From Synergistaceae bacterium UBA6101 (GTDB lineage: Bacteria > Synergistota > Synergistia > Synergistales > Synergistaceae): DNA of 64,000 bases. Both the position numbers and the translations under genes were made by a program. Shown here piece after piece: positions 50,836 through 60,647 of the stretch. How positions within the stretch are numbered: the first letter of the stretch is position 1; every line of letters starts with the position of its first letter. The stretch is from NCBI GenBank assembly GCA_002428495.1, contig DIWR01000009.1, forward strand, positions 1 to 64,000, in the 5' to 3' direction. The notes under the pieces were generated by a model. The model saw only the letters and a list, made by a program, of their open reading frames with translations, was not told the origin of the DNA and did not search any database.

Positions 50836-52233
50836 CTAGATCTGTCTTTTCCAGCGTGCGCCCTGCGGCGTATCTTCGATTATTATCCCTTTTGCTGCCA
50901 GCAGATCCCTGATTTCGTCCGATCTTTTGAAATTCTTGGAGTTCCTGGCCTCGACCCTCTCAGCAAGAAGTGCGTCTATCTCAGCATCAGACCCTTCCTC
51001 AGTCTGAAAGAATCCAAATACCCTGTTCACATCATCAAAGAAATCCTTTGCAGCCTTTATGCCCTCCCTGTATAAACCCTCGTTCTCCGTCAGATGGACA
51101 TTAACCGCCCTGACTAAGTCAAATATGCTGCCAAGAGCCCCGGCTGTGTTGAAATCATCTTCCATAGAATCTCTATAACCTTGCCGGGCACGGGTAACAG
51201 CTTCGGCAAGTGCGTCATCCTTCTCACAGGGGTTACGGTTTGCCACGGCGAAATTAAGGTCGGAATAGCAGTTATTGATCCTTTCGAGCGCGCTCTGTGC
51301 CTGGTCCAGACCTTCTTTTGAAAAATTAATGGGAGAACGGTAGTGGGCGCTCAGGAGGAAGTAGCGAAGCACAAGCGGGTTGAATTTCTTCCTGATATCC
51401 CTAACCGTCATGAAATTCCCAAGGGATTTAGACATCTTTTCTTTGTCGATCATTATGTATGCGTTATGGAGCCAGTATTTTACAAACTGGCACCCGGAAG
51501 CGCACTCAGACTGAGCTATCTCGTTCTCGTGGTGGGGGAATACAAGGTCGCTGCCGCCGCCGTGGATATCTATCGAGTCTCCGAGATACTTAGTAGACAT
51601 TGCGCTGCATTCGATGTGCCAGCCCGGTCGGCCTTTGCCCCACGGACTCTCCCAGAAAGGCTCACCCGGCTTGCTGGCCTTCCAGAGCGCAAAATCAAGC
51701 GGATTGTTCTTCCTTTCATCAACTTCGATCCTTGCTCCGCTCACAAGTTCGTCTATGCTCTGTTTTGATAGTTTGCCGTATTCCGGGAAACTTACTACAG
51801 AAAAGTAGACATCACCTTCTTTTTCATAAGCGTGGCCTTTCTCTATTAGTGTCTCAACGATCTTGATGATCTCCCCTATTTCGTGTGTAGCTCTGGGGTG
51901 GATATCAGCTCTCTTGATACCAAGAGCATCGGCATCCTCGAAATATTCCGCAATGAATCTTTCCGCCAACTCAGGGACAGTTGTTCCCGTCTCGTTTGCG
52001 CGTCTTATCATTTTGTCGTCTATGTCGGTGAAATTCTGGACAAACGTTACCTCGTAGCCGGTTGCCTCAAGATATCTCCTGAAGAGATCAAAGAGAACGA
52101 AAGGCCTGGCGTTGCCGATGTGGAAAAAATCATATACAGTAGGTCCGCAGACGTAAAATCTGACCTTGTCTTTTTCTATTGGTTCAAATGGTTCTTTTTT
52201 TCTCGTAAGATCGTTATAAACTACCAGAGCCAT
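50836..52233 (-). CDS. cysS: Cysteinyl-tRNA synthetase
   Basis: 465 residues, class I synthetase, the only intact minus-strand gene called here. HIGH-type FFHIGNARPF, KMSKSLGN, and the zinc site starting with Cys in FYVCGPTVYDF and continuing through WHIECSAM. The ATG (complement of 52231-52233) is preceded by AGGAGGTG. The ten extra upstream residues of the longer frame are not needed. In relatives cysS often follows ispDF; here it lies apart. Confidence 0.96.
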   Translation of the reverse strand: MALVVYNDLTRKKEPFEPIEKDKVRFYVCGPTVYDFFHIGNARPFVLFDLFRRYLEATGYEVTFVQNFTDIDDKMIRRANETGTTVPELAERFIAEYFEDADALGIKRADIHPRATHEIGEIIKIVETLIEKGHAYEKEGDVYFSVVSFPEYGKLSKQSIDELVSGARIEVDERKNNPLDFALWKASKPGEPFWESPWGKGRPGWHIECSAMSTKYLGDSIDIHGGGSDLVFPHHENEIAQSECASGCQFVKYWLHNAYIMIDKEKMSKSLGNFMTVRDIRKKFNPLVLRYFLLSAHYRSPINFSKEGLDQAQSALERINNCYSDLNFAVANRNPCEKDDALAEAVTRARQGYRDSMEDDFNTAGALGSIFDLVRAVNVHLTENEGLYREGIKAAKDFFDDVNRVFGFFQTEEGSDAEIDALLAERVEARNSKNFKRSDEIRDLLAAKGIIIEDTPQGARWKRQI

Positions 52234-52320
52234 TGTGGCACCTCCTGAATGCTGCTTTAACAATACTATGATATCCTATACCATGAGCCTGACATCAGCA
52301 ATCACGGAAAGGAAATTTTT

Positions 52321-53796
52321 TTGAAAAGAGAAGACCTTCTTAATCATATAAAAGCATTCCCGGATAAACCCGGAGTATATATGATGCGTGCTCCGGACGG
52401 CAAAATAATTTACGTCGGCAAGGCAAAATCCCTCAAGAAGAGGGTCTCTTCATATTTTCGCCATTCCAACTTCGCTTCGCCCAGGCTGAGGAAACTGGTC
52501 GATACAATATCTGATATTTCAACCATCAGGACAGAGACAGAAATAGAGGCCCTTATCCTAGAAAACAGACTGATAAAATTGTACCAGCCCTTCTTCAATG
52601 TCGACCTCAAAATGAACGAGCGGTACGCATATATAAAGGTCACATCAGAGAAATTCCCACGTATTGTGGTCACAAGGCATAAGCAGGATGACGGTGCAGT
52701 TTATATAGGCCCGTTCGTAAGAGTCTCAGAGGTGAGGGAACTTCTTCGCCTTATAGAGCGCTATCTCCCGCTGCGTTACTGCAAGGGGGAAATAAAAGAG
52801 CCAAACAAAAAGGTACGCCCATGTATGAGGCACTCACTTGGACACTGCCTTGCTCCCTGTGCAGGGCTTTGCACTGAAAATGAGTACAGGGAAAGGGCAG
52901 CGGATGTAATAATGATGCTGCAGGGCAAAGGTCTTGAGCTTGTCGAAAAGCTAAGAAAAAAAATGGACAGGTCAGCGCAGAACCTTGAATTTGAGGAGGC
53001 AGCTGCACTTCGAGACACGATCAGGGCGATCTGGAGAGTCAGCCGCCAGCGAAACAACATTCCGGAGATAGAGGCAGGCAGGGACAACTTCTGGGAGACG
53101 CTGAACCGCCTTCAGAATATTTTAAAACTGCCCATGCTCCCGTGGAGGATAGATGGTTTCGACATATCACACACTGCCGGGAAAGAGACAGTAGGTGTAG
53201 TGGTCGTCTTTGAGCAGGGATACCCGAACACCTCCCTGTACAGAAGGTTCAACATAAAGACTGTCGAGGGCATAGATGACTTCAGATCTATGAAGGAAAC
53301 TCTGCTTAGGAGATACAAAAGGTGCATGGACGGACAGGAACCGATGCCCCAGCTTATCCTGATCGACGGCGGTCCGGTACAGCTTGAATTTGCAATGGAA
53401 GCGTTGAGGGAACTTGAGATCATCAGCATACCGGTAATTTCCCTGGCCAAGGAAAATGAAGAGATATACATACCGGATCAAAAGGAACCCATACGTCTCG
53501 ATCACACAGATCCTGCACTGAGGCTCCTGCAGCACGTAAGAGACGAATCTCACAGATATGCGATAACATCCCACAGGGCAGCCAGGGGCAAAAATTTCAG
53601 GAGAAGCAAACTTGAAGATGTTCACGGAGTGGGAAGGACCAAAGCGGCTCAGCTCATAACAAAATTTGGAAGTACAAGAGCTATAATGGATATCGCCGAG
53701 GAAGATCTGGCTTCAGCTCCGGGAATAGGCAGGACACTGGCTAAAAGGATACAGGAACATCTCAGGCAGGCAGATGAAGGGAGTCCGGAGAATTGA
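52321..53796 (+). CDS. uvrC: Excinuclease UvrC, short form
   Basis: 491 residues against about 560-620 normally. The GIY-YIG nuclease covers 15-95 (GVYMMRAPDGKIIYVGKA). A cysteine cluster follows (C154, C168, C176, C180, C184), then the UVR motif at about 205-240. The C-terminal RNase H-like nuclease has Asp281 (GFDISH), Asp349 (LILIDGG) and His411 (DESHRYA), and a helix-hairpin-helix tail. Only about 40 residues separate UVR from Asp281, instead of about 140. No frameshift is seen. The start is TTG. Confidence 0.93.
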   Translation: MKREDLLNHIKAFPDKPGVYMMRAPDGKIIYVGKAKSLKKRVSSYFRHSNFASPRLRKLVDTISDISTIRTETEIEALILENRLIKLYQPFFNVDLKMNERYAYIKVTSEKFPRIVVTRHKQDDGAVYIGPFVRVSEVRELLRLIERYLPLRYCKGEIKEPNKKVRPCMRHSLGHCLAPCAGLCTENEYRERAADVIMMLQGKGLELVEKLRKKMDRSAQNLEFEEAAALRDTIRAIWRVSRQRNNIPEIEAGRDNFWETLNRLQNILKLPMLPWRIDGFDISHTAGKETVGVVVVFEQGYPNTSLYRRFNIKTVEGIDDFRSMKETLLRRYKRCMDGQEPMPQLILIDGGPVQLEFAMEALRELEIISIPVISLAKENEEIYIPDQKEPIRLDHTDPALRLLQHVRDESHRYAITSHRAARGKNFRRSKLEDVHGVGRTKAAQLITKFGSTRAIMDIAEEDLASAPGIGRTLAKRIQEHLRQADEGSPEN

Positions 53797-54899
53797 CCTC
53801 TCATGATCAGAAGATACAAGATGAACACTATATGAGGATGGCGCTTTCCTTAGCTTTGAACGGTACCGGTTCTGTGAGTCCCAATCCACGGGTCGGATGC
53901 GTTATAGTGCGTGATTCAGAAATAATTGGCACGGGGTGGCATAAGAGCTGCGGAGAACCTCACGCGGAGGTTGAAGCGGTCAGGAATGCCGGAGGGAATG
54001 TAAAAGGTTCCACCGTATACGTCAACCTTGAACCATGCTGCCATCAGGGAAGGACCCCGCCATGTGCGCCGATGCTGATCGAAAAAGGAGTTTCGCGCGT
54101 CGTGACCGGAATGACAGACCCAAACCCTATAGTGGACTGCCGTGGAGAAAACATGCTCCGGGATGCCGGGGTGGAGGTAACAAGCGGAGTTCTTGAAAAA
54201 GAGTCAAAATGGATGAACAGGGGATTCATAAGAAGGATGAGAAACGGGCGTCCATGGATCACCATAAAAATTGCAGCTTCAATAGACGGGAACATTGCGC
54301 TGAAGGACGGTTCAAGCAAATGGATCACTAATGAATGCTCAAGACAGAAAGTCCACATGATCAGGGCTGAGAACGACGCACTGCTCAGCGGAGCAGGAAC
54401 TGTCCTTGCAGACGACCCGACTTTTACGGTCAGAGAAGCTGAAGGAAGGACACCTAAAAGGGTTATCCTTGACAGAAGGCTGAGGACCCCTCTGTCAGCG
54501 GCTCTTTTTAAAGAAAAAGATCTTATCTTCTTCACTGCCAGTGATGCGTCAACTGAAAAAATCACCGGGATCAGGGAACTTGGGGCTGAGGTCTACACTA
54601 TAGATGCGCATGGATGCAGTGAGTTGGAATTTGTTATGGCTAAATTGTGTGAAATAGGTGTAAACTATCTGATGATCGAATGCGGAGCTAAACTGACAAG
54701 CTCACTGATCAGATCCGCTCTGGCCGACGAGATATCACTATTTTTGGCGCCAAAGATACTGGGAAGCGGGATACGCTTTACCGAATACCTTGAACTTGGC
54801 AGACTCGACGATGCGATAAGCATTAAAGATATCAAGACCTCCGCCTGCGGGGATGACATATGGATCAGGGGTGTGTTTTCATGTTCACCGGACTTATAG
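53793..54899 (+). CDS. ribD: Bifunctional riboflavin deaminase/reductase RibD
   Basis: 368 residues. The N-terminal deaminase has zinc motif HAEVEAV and PCCHQGRTPPC. The C-terminal reductase has TIKIAASIDGNIA, SGAGTVLADDPTF and IECGAKLTSSLI. It carries out the second and third steps from GTP to riboflavin. TTG 53793 overlaps the uvrC stop and follows AAGGGAG; ATG 53832 is the alternative. First gene of ribD-ribE-ribBA-ribH. Confidence 0.95.
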   Translation: MTSHDQKIQDEHYMRMALSLALNGTGSVSPNPRVGCVIVRDSEIIGTGWHKSCGEPHAEVEAVRNAGGNVKGSTVYVNLEPCCHQGRTPPCAPMLIEKGVSRVVTGMTDPNPIVDCRGENMLRDAGVEVTSGVLEKESKWMNRGFIRRMRNGRPWITIKIAASIDGNIALKDGSSKWITNECSRQKVHMIRAENDALLSGAGTVLADDPTFTVREAEGRTPKRVILDRRLRTPLSAALFKEKDLIFFTASDASTEKITGIRELGAEVYTIDAHGCSELEFVMAKLCEIGVNYLMIECGAKLTSSLIRSALADEISLFLAPKILGSGIRFTEYLELGRLDDAISIKDIKTSACGDDIWIRGVFSCSPDL

Positions 54900-55546
54900 A
54901 GACTATAGGCAAAGTTTCCGCAATACATCCGAGGGGCGATGTCTGGCAGCTCGACATTGAAGCGCCCAGGATAGCCGGGGAGCTGCGTATCGGCGATTCC
55001 GTATCGATCTCAGGCGCGTGCAGCACAGTAATCCGGTCCGACGACAGATCCTTCAGCATAGAGATAATGGAAGAGACGCGAAAGAAGACAAAACTCGGAG
55101 ATTTTAAAAACGGTTCACGGGTAAACCTTGAAAGGGCTATGAGACTGGATTCAAGGCTTGACGGTCACATCGTTTCCGGTCATATAGACGGACTTGCCAT
55201 GGTCAGCAAAATAGAAACATATTCCGAGACAATGAAATATTTTTTCAATGCCGGCCCTGATATCCTATCCGGGATCGTTCCCAAAGGCTCAGTCGCAATA
55301 GACGGAATAAGCCTCACAGTAATAGATGTCACTACAGATACCTTTTCAGTCGGCATCATTCCGACAACTATCTCGGAAACTACACTTTCAGAACTCAGAG
55401 AGGGCGATGCCGTAAATATTGAAACAGATATCCTTGGTAAATATATAACTAAATTTTTGAATACTCGTTTTTCCAACGCTGACCAAGGCGGGGAGATGAA
55501 AAATTCTCTTACATGGGATAAACTTGTAAAATATGGTTGGGTCTAG
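54881..55546 (+). CDS. ribE: Riboflavin synthase alpha subunit
   Basis: 221 residues with two lumazine-binding repeats. It has the canonical N-terminus MFTGLIETIG and the repeat motifs GDSVSISGAC and KGSVAIDGISLTV. It dismutates two lumazines to riboflavin. The start inside the last 19 bases of ribD fits the family N-terminus exactly. Confidence 0.95.
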   Translation: MFTGLIETIGKVSAIHPRGDVWQLDIEAPRIAGELRIGDSVSISGACSTVIRSDDRSFSIEIMEETRKKTKLGDFKNGSRVNLERAMRLDSRLDGHIVSGHIDGLAMVSKIETYSETMKYFFNAGPDILSGIVPKGSVAIDGISLTVIDVTTDTFSVGIIPTTISETTLSELREGDAVNIETDILGKYITKFLNTRFSNADQGGEMKNSLTWDKLVKYGWV

Positions 55547-55561
55547 GGGGATCAGCAGAGA

Positions 55562-56806
55562 ATGTTCAACACTATCGAAGAAGCAATAAATGATATAAAA
55601 CAGGGAAAAATGATAATCGTCGTAGACGACGAAAACAGGGAAAATGAGGGTGACCTTGTTATGGCGGCAGACTGCTGCAGGACCGAGGACATCAATTTCA
55701 TGATAAAAAATGCAAGAGGACTTGTCTGTGTGCCTATAGGAGCCGAACAGGCAAAAAAACTCCAGCTAAATCCGATGGTTGAGCACAACACCGATTCACA
55801 CGGGACAGCATTCACAGTCTCAGTGGACCACGTAAAAGATACAACGACAGGAATATCAGCCGCGGAAAGGGCAATAACAGCCAAAGCGCTAGCAAACCCG
55901 CTTTCAAGGTCGGATGATTTTCACAGACCGGGACATATTTTTCCATTGGTGGCACGTCATGGAGGAGTCCTTAAAAGAGCGGGGCACACTGAGGCGGCGG
56001 TAGACCTCTCACGTATGGCCGGATTCAACGAAGGCGGAGTGATATGTGAGATCATGAACGAGGACGGAAGCATGGCAAGGCTGCCGCAGCTTCTTGAGTT
56101 TGCGAAAAAACATGAGATGAAGATCATTACAGTTGAAAACCTTATCCGTTACCGCGTAATGAGGGAAAAATTCGTTCGCAGGGAAGCTACAGTCCACATG
56201 CCGACAGCCTGGGGAGATTTTGTATGTCATGCATACACCAGCCCTTACGGTGACAACCCCGGTGCACTGCATCTTGCCCTTGTCAAAGGGGAGATAGACG
56301 GGGTGGATGACGTGCTGGTGCGTGTACATTCAGAGTGTTTCACGGGAGACCTTCTCGGTTCCCTGAGATGCGACTGCGGACCACAGCTCCACAAAGCAAT
56401 GACGATGATAGAAAAAGCCGGAAGCGGAGTTCTTCTCTACATGAGACAGGAGGGACGGGGCATCGGACTTCTTGCCAAACTAAAAGCCTATGAGCTTCAG
56501 GAAAAGGGCATGGATACTGTCGAGGCTAACGTTGCCCTTGGCTATGCACCGGATTCCAGGGATTATGGAGTTGGTGCCCAGATACTGGCAGATCTCGGAC
56601 TTAGAAAGATCAGGCTCATGACCAACAATCCTGTTAAGATAACAGGACTCAAAGGATATGGGCTTGAAATAACGGAAAGGGTCCCGATCGAGATCGATCC
56701 AAACCCATTCAACGAAAAATATCTTAATACAAAGGTCCGCAAGATGGGACATGTACTTAGCAACTCTATGTGCAAAGAGATGGAAAAAGAAGAGACAAAA
56801 CTATAA
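55562..56806 (+). CDS. ribBA: RibBA: DHBP synthase / GTP cyclohydrolase II
   Basis: 414 residues. DHBP synthase half (DDENRENEGDL, HDTDSHGTAFTVSVD-like NTDSHGTAFTVSVD, RPGHIFPL). GTP cyclohydrolase II half with zinc cysteines in HSECFTGDLLGSLRCDCG and RQEGRGIGL. It supplies both precursors of riboflavin. GGGGGAT precedes the ATG. Confidence 0.96.
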   Translation: MFNTIEEAINDIKQGKMIIVVDDENRENEGDLVMAADCCRTEDINFMIKNARGLVCVPIGAEQAKKLQLNPMVEHNTDSHGTAFTVSVDHVKDTTTGISAAERAITAKALANPLSRSDDFHRPGHIFPLVARHGGVLKRAGHTEAAVDLSRMAGFNEGGVICEIMNEDGSMARLPQLLEFAKKHEMKIITVENLIRYRVMREKFVRREATVHMPTAWGDFVCHAYTSPYGDNPGALHLALVKGEIDGVDDVLVRVHSECFTGDLLGSLRCDCGPQLHKAMTMIEKAGSGVLLYMRQEGRGIGLLAKLKAYELQEKGMDTVEANVALGYAPDSRDYGVGAQILADLGLRKIRLMTNNPVKITGLKGYGLEITERVPIEIDPNPFNEKYLNTKVRKMGHVLSNSMCKEMEKEETKL

Positions 56807-56843
56807 TATCGATTCATTAAAACTTTTGAAGGGGAGAATTCAA

Positions 56844-57329
56844 ATGAAAATAGTCCAGGGGAATATGATCGGGAGCGGTCTTCGTTTCGCAATTATAGCG
56901 TCCAGATTCAACGAGCTTATCACTTCAAAACTTATAGAAGGTGCAAAAGACGCGCTTTCCCGTCATGATGTCCGACATCAGGATATAGATGTCTTCTGGA
57001 CACCGGGAGCGTGGGAACAGCCAATAATTGCAAAAGAGATCGCAATGAGCGGAAAATATGATGCAATAATTACTCTTGGTGCTGTTATCCGCGGTGACAC
57101 GACACATCACGAATATGTAGCAGGTGAGGCAGCGAAAGGACTGGCGCAAGTAGGACTCGAACACCGCCTACCTGTAGCGTTTGGTATCATCACATGCGAC
57201 AACCTCGAACAGGCACTTGCCCGCTCAGGCAGCAAAGCCGGCAACAAAGGCGCTGATGCTGCACTTGCGGCACTTGAGACCGCCAATCTTCTAAGGGAAG
57301 TGCGTAAAGACAGAGGAGCTGATGCATAA
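56844..57329 (+). CDS. ribH: Lumazine synthase
   Basis: 161 residues. Family motifs ASRFNELI, PGAWEQP (usual PGAFE), LGAVIRGDTTHHEYV with the catalytic histidine, and FGIITCDNLEQA. Its position completes the riboflavin operon. ATG 56844 follows AAGGGGAGA. The Trp in PGAWEQP in place of Phe is a minor variant. The stop overlaps the serS start. Confidence 0.95.
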   Translation: MKIVQGNMIGSGLRFAIIASRFNELITSKLIEGAKDALSRHDVRHQDIDVFWTPGAWEQPIIAKEIAMSGKYDAIITLGAVIRGDTTHHEYVAGEAAKGLAQVGLEHRLPVAFGIITCDNLEQALARSGSKAGNKGADAALAALETANLLREVRKDRGADA

Positions 57330-58600
57330 TGCTTGATATCAAATGGGTCAGGGAGAACACAGAAGAATTTGCCGTGATACTGGCAAACAGGAATTGCTCC
57401 TTCCCACTTGACCGCTTTATAGAGCTTGATTCCATGCGCCGGGAGACCCTCCTTGAATCAGAAGCCCTCAAAGAAAAGCGCAACGCAGGGGCAAAAGAAG
57501 TCGGCATGAAAAAGAAAGCCGGGAAAAACGCCGACGAGCTGATGGAAGAGATGCGCCTTATCGGTGACAAGGTCAAAGAGCTAGACGAAAAGGTCGGGAT
57601 CATCGAAGCTGAACTTGACGACCTTGCGATGAGGATACCCAACAAACCTCATGATTCTGTTCCTATAGGAGCGGATGAAAACGACAACGTTGAAATAAGG
57701 AAACACGGCAAACCCCGTGAATTCACTTTTGAACCAAAAGCTCACTGGGATCTGGGCGAGCCTCTGGGAATAATGGACTTTGAAAAGGGAGTGCAGATCG
57801 CTGAGAGCCGCTTTACAGTACTCAAAGGAGCAGGAGCGAGACTCGAAAGAGCTCTCATGAACTTCATGCTTGACCTTCATACCACTCAGCATGGGTTTAC
57901 TGAGATCGCACCTCCGATATTGGTAAACTCCTGTACGATGAGCGGAACGGGACAACTCCCCAAGTTTGCCGAAGACCTTTATAAATGCGCTAATGACGAT
58001 CTATGGCTGATACCCACAGCTGAAGTGCCTCTGACAAATCTGCATGCCGGCGAAATTATGAACGAGTCCGACCTGCCTAAATATTACTGTGCTTTCACAC
58101 CATGCTTCAGACGCGAGGCAGGCAGCTACGGCCGCGATATGAGAGGCATGCTCAGGCAGCATCAGTTTGACAAGGTCGAAATGGTAAAACTGAGCACTCC
58201 TGAGAAAAGCTATGATGAGCTTGAGCACATGACGAACTGCGCAGAAAAAGTCCTTCAGCTTCTGGGTATTCCGTATAGGGTCATTTGCCTCTGCACAGGG
58301 GACATGGGCTTTGGCGCTGCGAAAACGTATGATATAGAAGTATGGCTTCCAAGTCAGAACTGCTACCGCGAGATCAGCTCCTGCAGCAACTGTGAAGATT
58401 TTCAGGCAAGAAGGATGGGGACCAAGTACCGTCCCGCAGCCGGAACCAAGCCGCGATTTGTACACACACTTAACGGATCCGGAATCGCAATAGGCAGATG
58501 CCTCATCGCTCTGATGGAAAATTATCAGAACGCGGACGGGAGCATAACCGTTCCCGAAGCACTCCGCCCTTACGCCGGAGGCATGGAACTTGTAAAATAA
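57329..58600 (+). CDS. serS: Seryl-tRNA synthetase
   Basis: 423 residues. An N-terminal coiled-coil arm (about 25-105), then the class II core with motif 2 (FRREAGSYGRDMRGMLRQHQ) and motif 3 (LNGSGIAIGRCLIALMEN). It charges tRNA-Ser and the tRNA-Sec encoded at 36595. It directly follows ribH. No T-box is present because there is no intergenic space. Confidence 0.97.
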   Translation: MLDIKWVRENTEEFAVILANRNCSFPLDRFIELDSMRRETLLESEALKEKRNAGAKEVGMKKKAGKNADELMEEMRLIGDKVKELDEKVGIIEAELDDLAMRIPNKPHDSVPIGADENDNVEIRKHGKPREFTFEPKAHWDLGEPLGIMDFEKGVQIAESRFTVLKGAGARLERALMNFMLDLHTTQHGFTEIAPPILVNSCTMSGTGQLPKFAEDLYKCANDDLWLIPTAEVPLTNLHAGEIMNESDLPKYYCAFTPCFRREAGSYGRDMRGMLRQHQFDKVEMVKLSTPEKSYDELEHMTNCAEKVLQLLGIPYRVICLCTGDMGFGAAKTYDIEVWLPSQNCYREISSCSNCEDFQARRMGTKYRPAAGTKPRFVHTLNGSGIAIGRCLIALMENYQNADGSITVPEALRPYAGGMELVK

Positions 58601-58630
58601 GCATCAATTGCGTTTTAATGGATCAAGCCG

Positions 58631-58662
58631 GTCAGGGGAGGGCATTACCCCTGACTTTTATT
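58631..58662 (+). terminator. Terminator after serS
   Basis: GTCAGGGG / CCCCTGAC with a nine-base loop, followed by TTTTATT. Ends the uvrC-rib-serS block. Confidence 0.8.
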
Positions 58663-58754
58663 CTGTCTCCCTTTTTTAATAAAGGCAAACATGGTAGGAT
58701 AGACCGTAGAAAGAGACTCGATCTGCTTATATTCAAATGGAGGAACGACCATTA

Positions 58755-60509
58755 ATGTCTGACAGCAACTACACCCTGACGGTTTTTTTAGTTCTCTTTG
58801 TCGCCGTTATCTGTATTTTTATACAGAAATTCTTTAAAAAATATCTTGAGAGTGATCAGTACTATTATCTCAAGGATATTACACTGGTCGCTGCCTGGGC
58901 CCTCTGCGGCATCTGGGCGCCTGACAGGCCTCTCAAGATAACGATAGCCGCCGGTGTCGCAGCTGCATGCGTAGGATTCTGCCAAAAAGTGACCAGAGGC
59001 AAAAACCTCAGGTTCCTCTATTTCATAGTAGGTCTTGGCTTTTCACTTTTTGGACCAAGAGTAGCCTTCATTGAGTTCGCTCAGGGAGAATATTACTACC
59101 TTTCATACTTTGCCTCTATCGCAATAAGCACCCTCTGGATAGGGATATTCCCGATCTTCTTTCAGGAGATCGATGAGATACCCGGCATGTGCGGGCTGCT
59201 TCTGACCGTCAGCTGGACGCTTGTCTCAATAGTCATAATGCTTTCATCTCAAAACCTGAGAGAAGCTGTACAGCTTTGCATAATAGGCATGGTGCTGATA
59301 CTGGTCTTCTGGAGCAGACACATACACGCTTACAGGAGGCTGACAGAACCTCTTACAGCCCTTTGGGGAACACTCTTCGCAGGACTTTCTATCTTCGGCG
59401 TCAGCAAGGGGGTCGCATTTTACACACTTGCCGTTCTGCCGCTGGGTTTATTCATGCTCCCACTCATAGAGACTTCTATAAGCGTAGTTAGCGCTGCTTT
59501 CTCGCCTAAACCAACAGGCAACCTGATACTTTACAGAAAGCTTCTTAGCAAAGGTATGGATCACGCGACATCAGTCCATACAGTAGTAATGATCTGCGCT
59601 CTTATCGGCTGCATTGCCGCTTTTATACAAACAGGAGCCACCAGTTTCCTTGTCCTAATGGCGGCAGCTGTTGCTCTTTTTACTGTCACTTGGATCTTTT
59701 TCAGATATGCCTCACGATCGGGCAAAAGTCAATCCAGAAAACCGGGTTTGTGGGGAATCAGAGTGGACAACATCTCTTTAAATTATGCTATTACACAGGT
59801 ACAGCACTGTATAAACAAGGGAAGCGGCCATTGCATGATAATTACTCCGGATGCGCTGGCGGCATTAAGAAGCAGAACTGACGCAAGGTACAGAAGAATA
59901 GTAAAAAATGCTGCTCTGGTCCTGCCGGACGGTGCCGGACTTATAGCTGCGCTTAAACTGCTTCACACGCCTATTCAGGAAAGGATCCCCGGGGTCGAAT
60001 TTACAGAACACATTTGCAAGAGGGCATCCTACGAAGGGTGGGGAATATGGTTCCTTGGAGGTACGCCTGGAGTTGCTGAGGCGGCAGCTCAAAAGCTTGT
60101 TGAAAAATATCCCGGCCTCAAAATATCCGGTACAAGAGACGGATATTTTAAAGACGAAGAGACTGATGATATCTGCAAAAATATCAGGGAGAGCAATGCC
60201 AGAATACTTTTTGTCGGGCTGGGAGTGCCAAAACAGGAATACTGGCTTGAAGAAAACCTGGAAAAATCAGGGGCAACAGTTGGTATGGGAATAGGCGGGA
60301 CTATGGACGTGATATCAGGAAAATTATCAAGAGCTCCCGGGATCTGGCAGAAACTTTGCCTTGAATGGCTCTACCGGACCATACAGGAACCGTGGCGGTG
60401 GCGCAGAATACTAAAGCTGCCCGTGTTTGCATTTTATGTTATCCTGACTGTCCTTCATATCGATAAATACAATCCCGATCAACCGGATGAGGACCCGGAT
60501 ATAAATTAA
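58755..60509 (+). CDS. WecA-like membrane domain fused to TagA/WecG glycosyltransferase
   Basis: 584 residues. Residues 1-320 are about ten membrane helices with the layout of WecA/MraY phosphosugar transferases, but the catalytic motifs are lost: GFxDD reads GFCQK (74-78), NxxNxxDGLDGL reads IFPIFFQEIDEIPG (131-144), and HLHHRL reads NLILYRKL (256-263). Residues 335-570 are a complete GT26 domain (ITPDALAALRS, VLPDGAG, ERIPGVEF, VGLGVPKQEYW, GIGGTMDVISG, EWLYRTIQEPWRWRR). It probably adds an N-acetylmannosamine-type sugar to a lipid carrier. ATG 58755 follows GGAGG. Confidence 0.85.
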   Translation: MSDSNYTLTVFLVLFVAVICIFIQKFFKKYLESDQYYYLKDITLVAAWALCGIWAPDRPLKITIAAGVAAACVGFCQKVTRGKNLRFLYFIVGLGFSLFGPRVAFIEFAQGEYYYLSYFASIAISTLWIGIFPIFFQEIDEIPGMCGLLLTVSWTLVSIVIMLSSQNLREAVQLCIIGMVLILVFWSRHIHAYRRLTEPLTALWGTLFAGLSIFGVSKGVAFYTLAVLPLGLFMLPLIETSISVVSAAFSPKPTGNLILYRKLLSKGMDHATSVHTVVMICALIGCIAAFIQTGATSFLVLMAAAVALFTVTWIFFRYASRSGKSQSRKPGLWGIRVDNISLNYAITQVQHCINKGSGHCMIITPDALAALRSRTDARYRRIVKNAALVLPDGAGLIAALKLLHTPIQERIPGVEFTEHICKRASYEGWGIWFLGGTPGVAEAAAQKLVEKYPGLKISGTRDGYFKDEETDDICKNIRESNARILFVGLGVPKQEYWLEENLEKSGATVGMGIGGTMDVISGKLSRAPGIWQKLCLEWLYRTIQEPWRWRRILKLPVFAFYVILTVLHIDKYNPDQPDEDPDIN

Positions 60510-60647
60510 GAGTTTACATCGAAAATCAAAATTTGCATCAATTCTTAACAATTTACTGCGTAAATTATCTGGCGCATACAATAATATAGTTGTATACTTT
60601 GTGTTTAATCAAACAAAAAACGTCTTTATCGAAAGGAAGATATTTTT

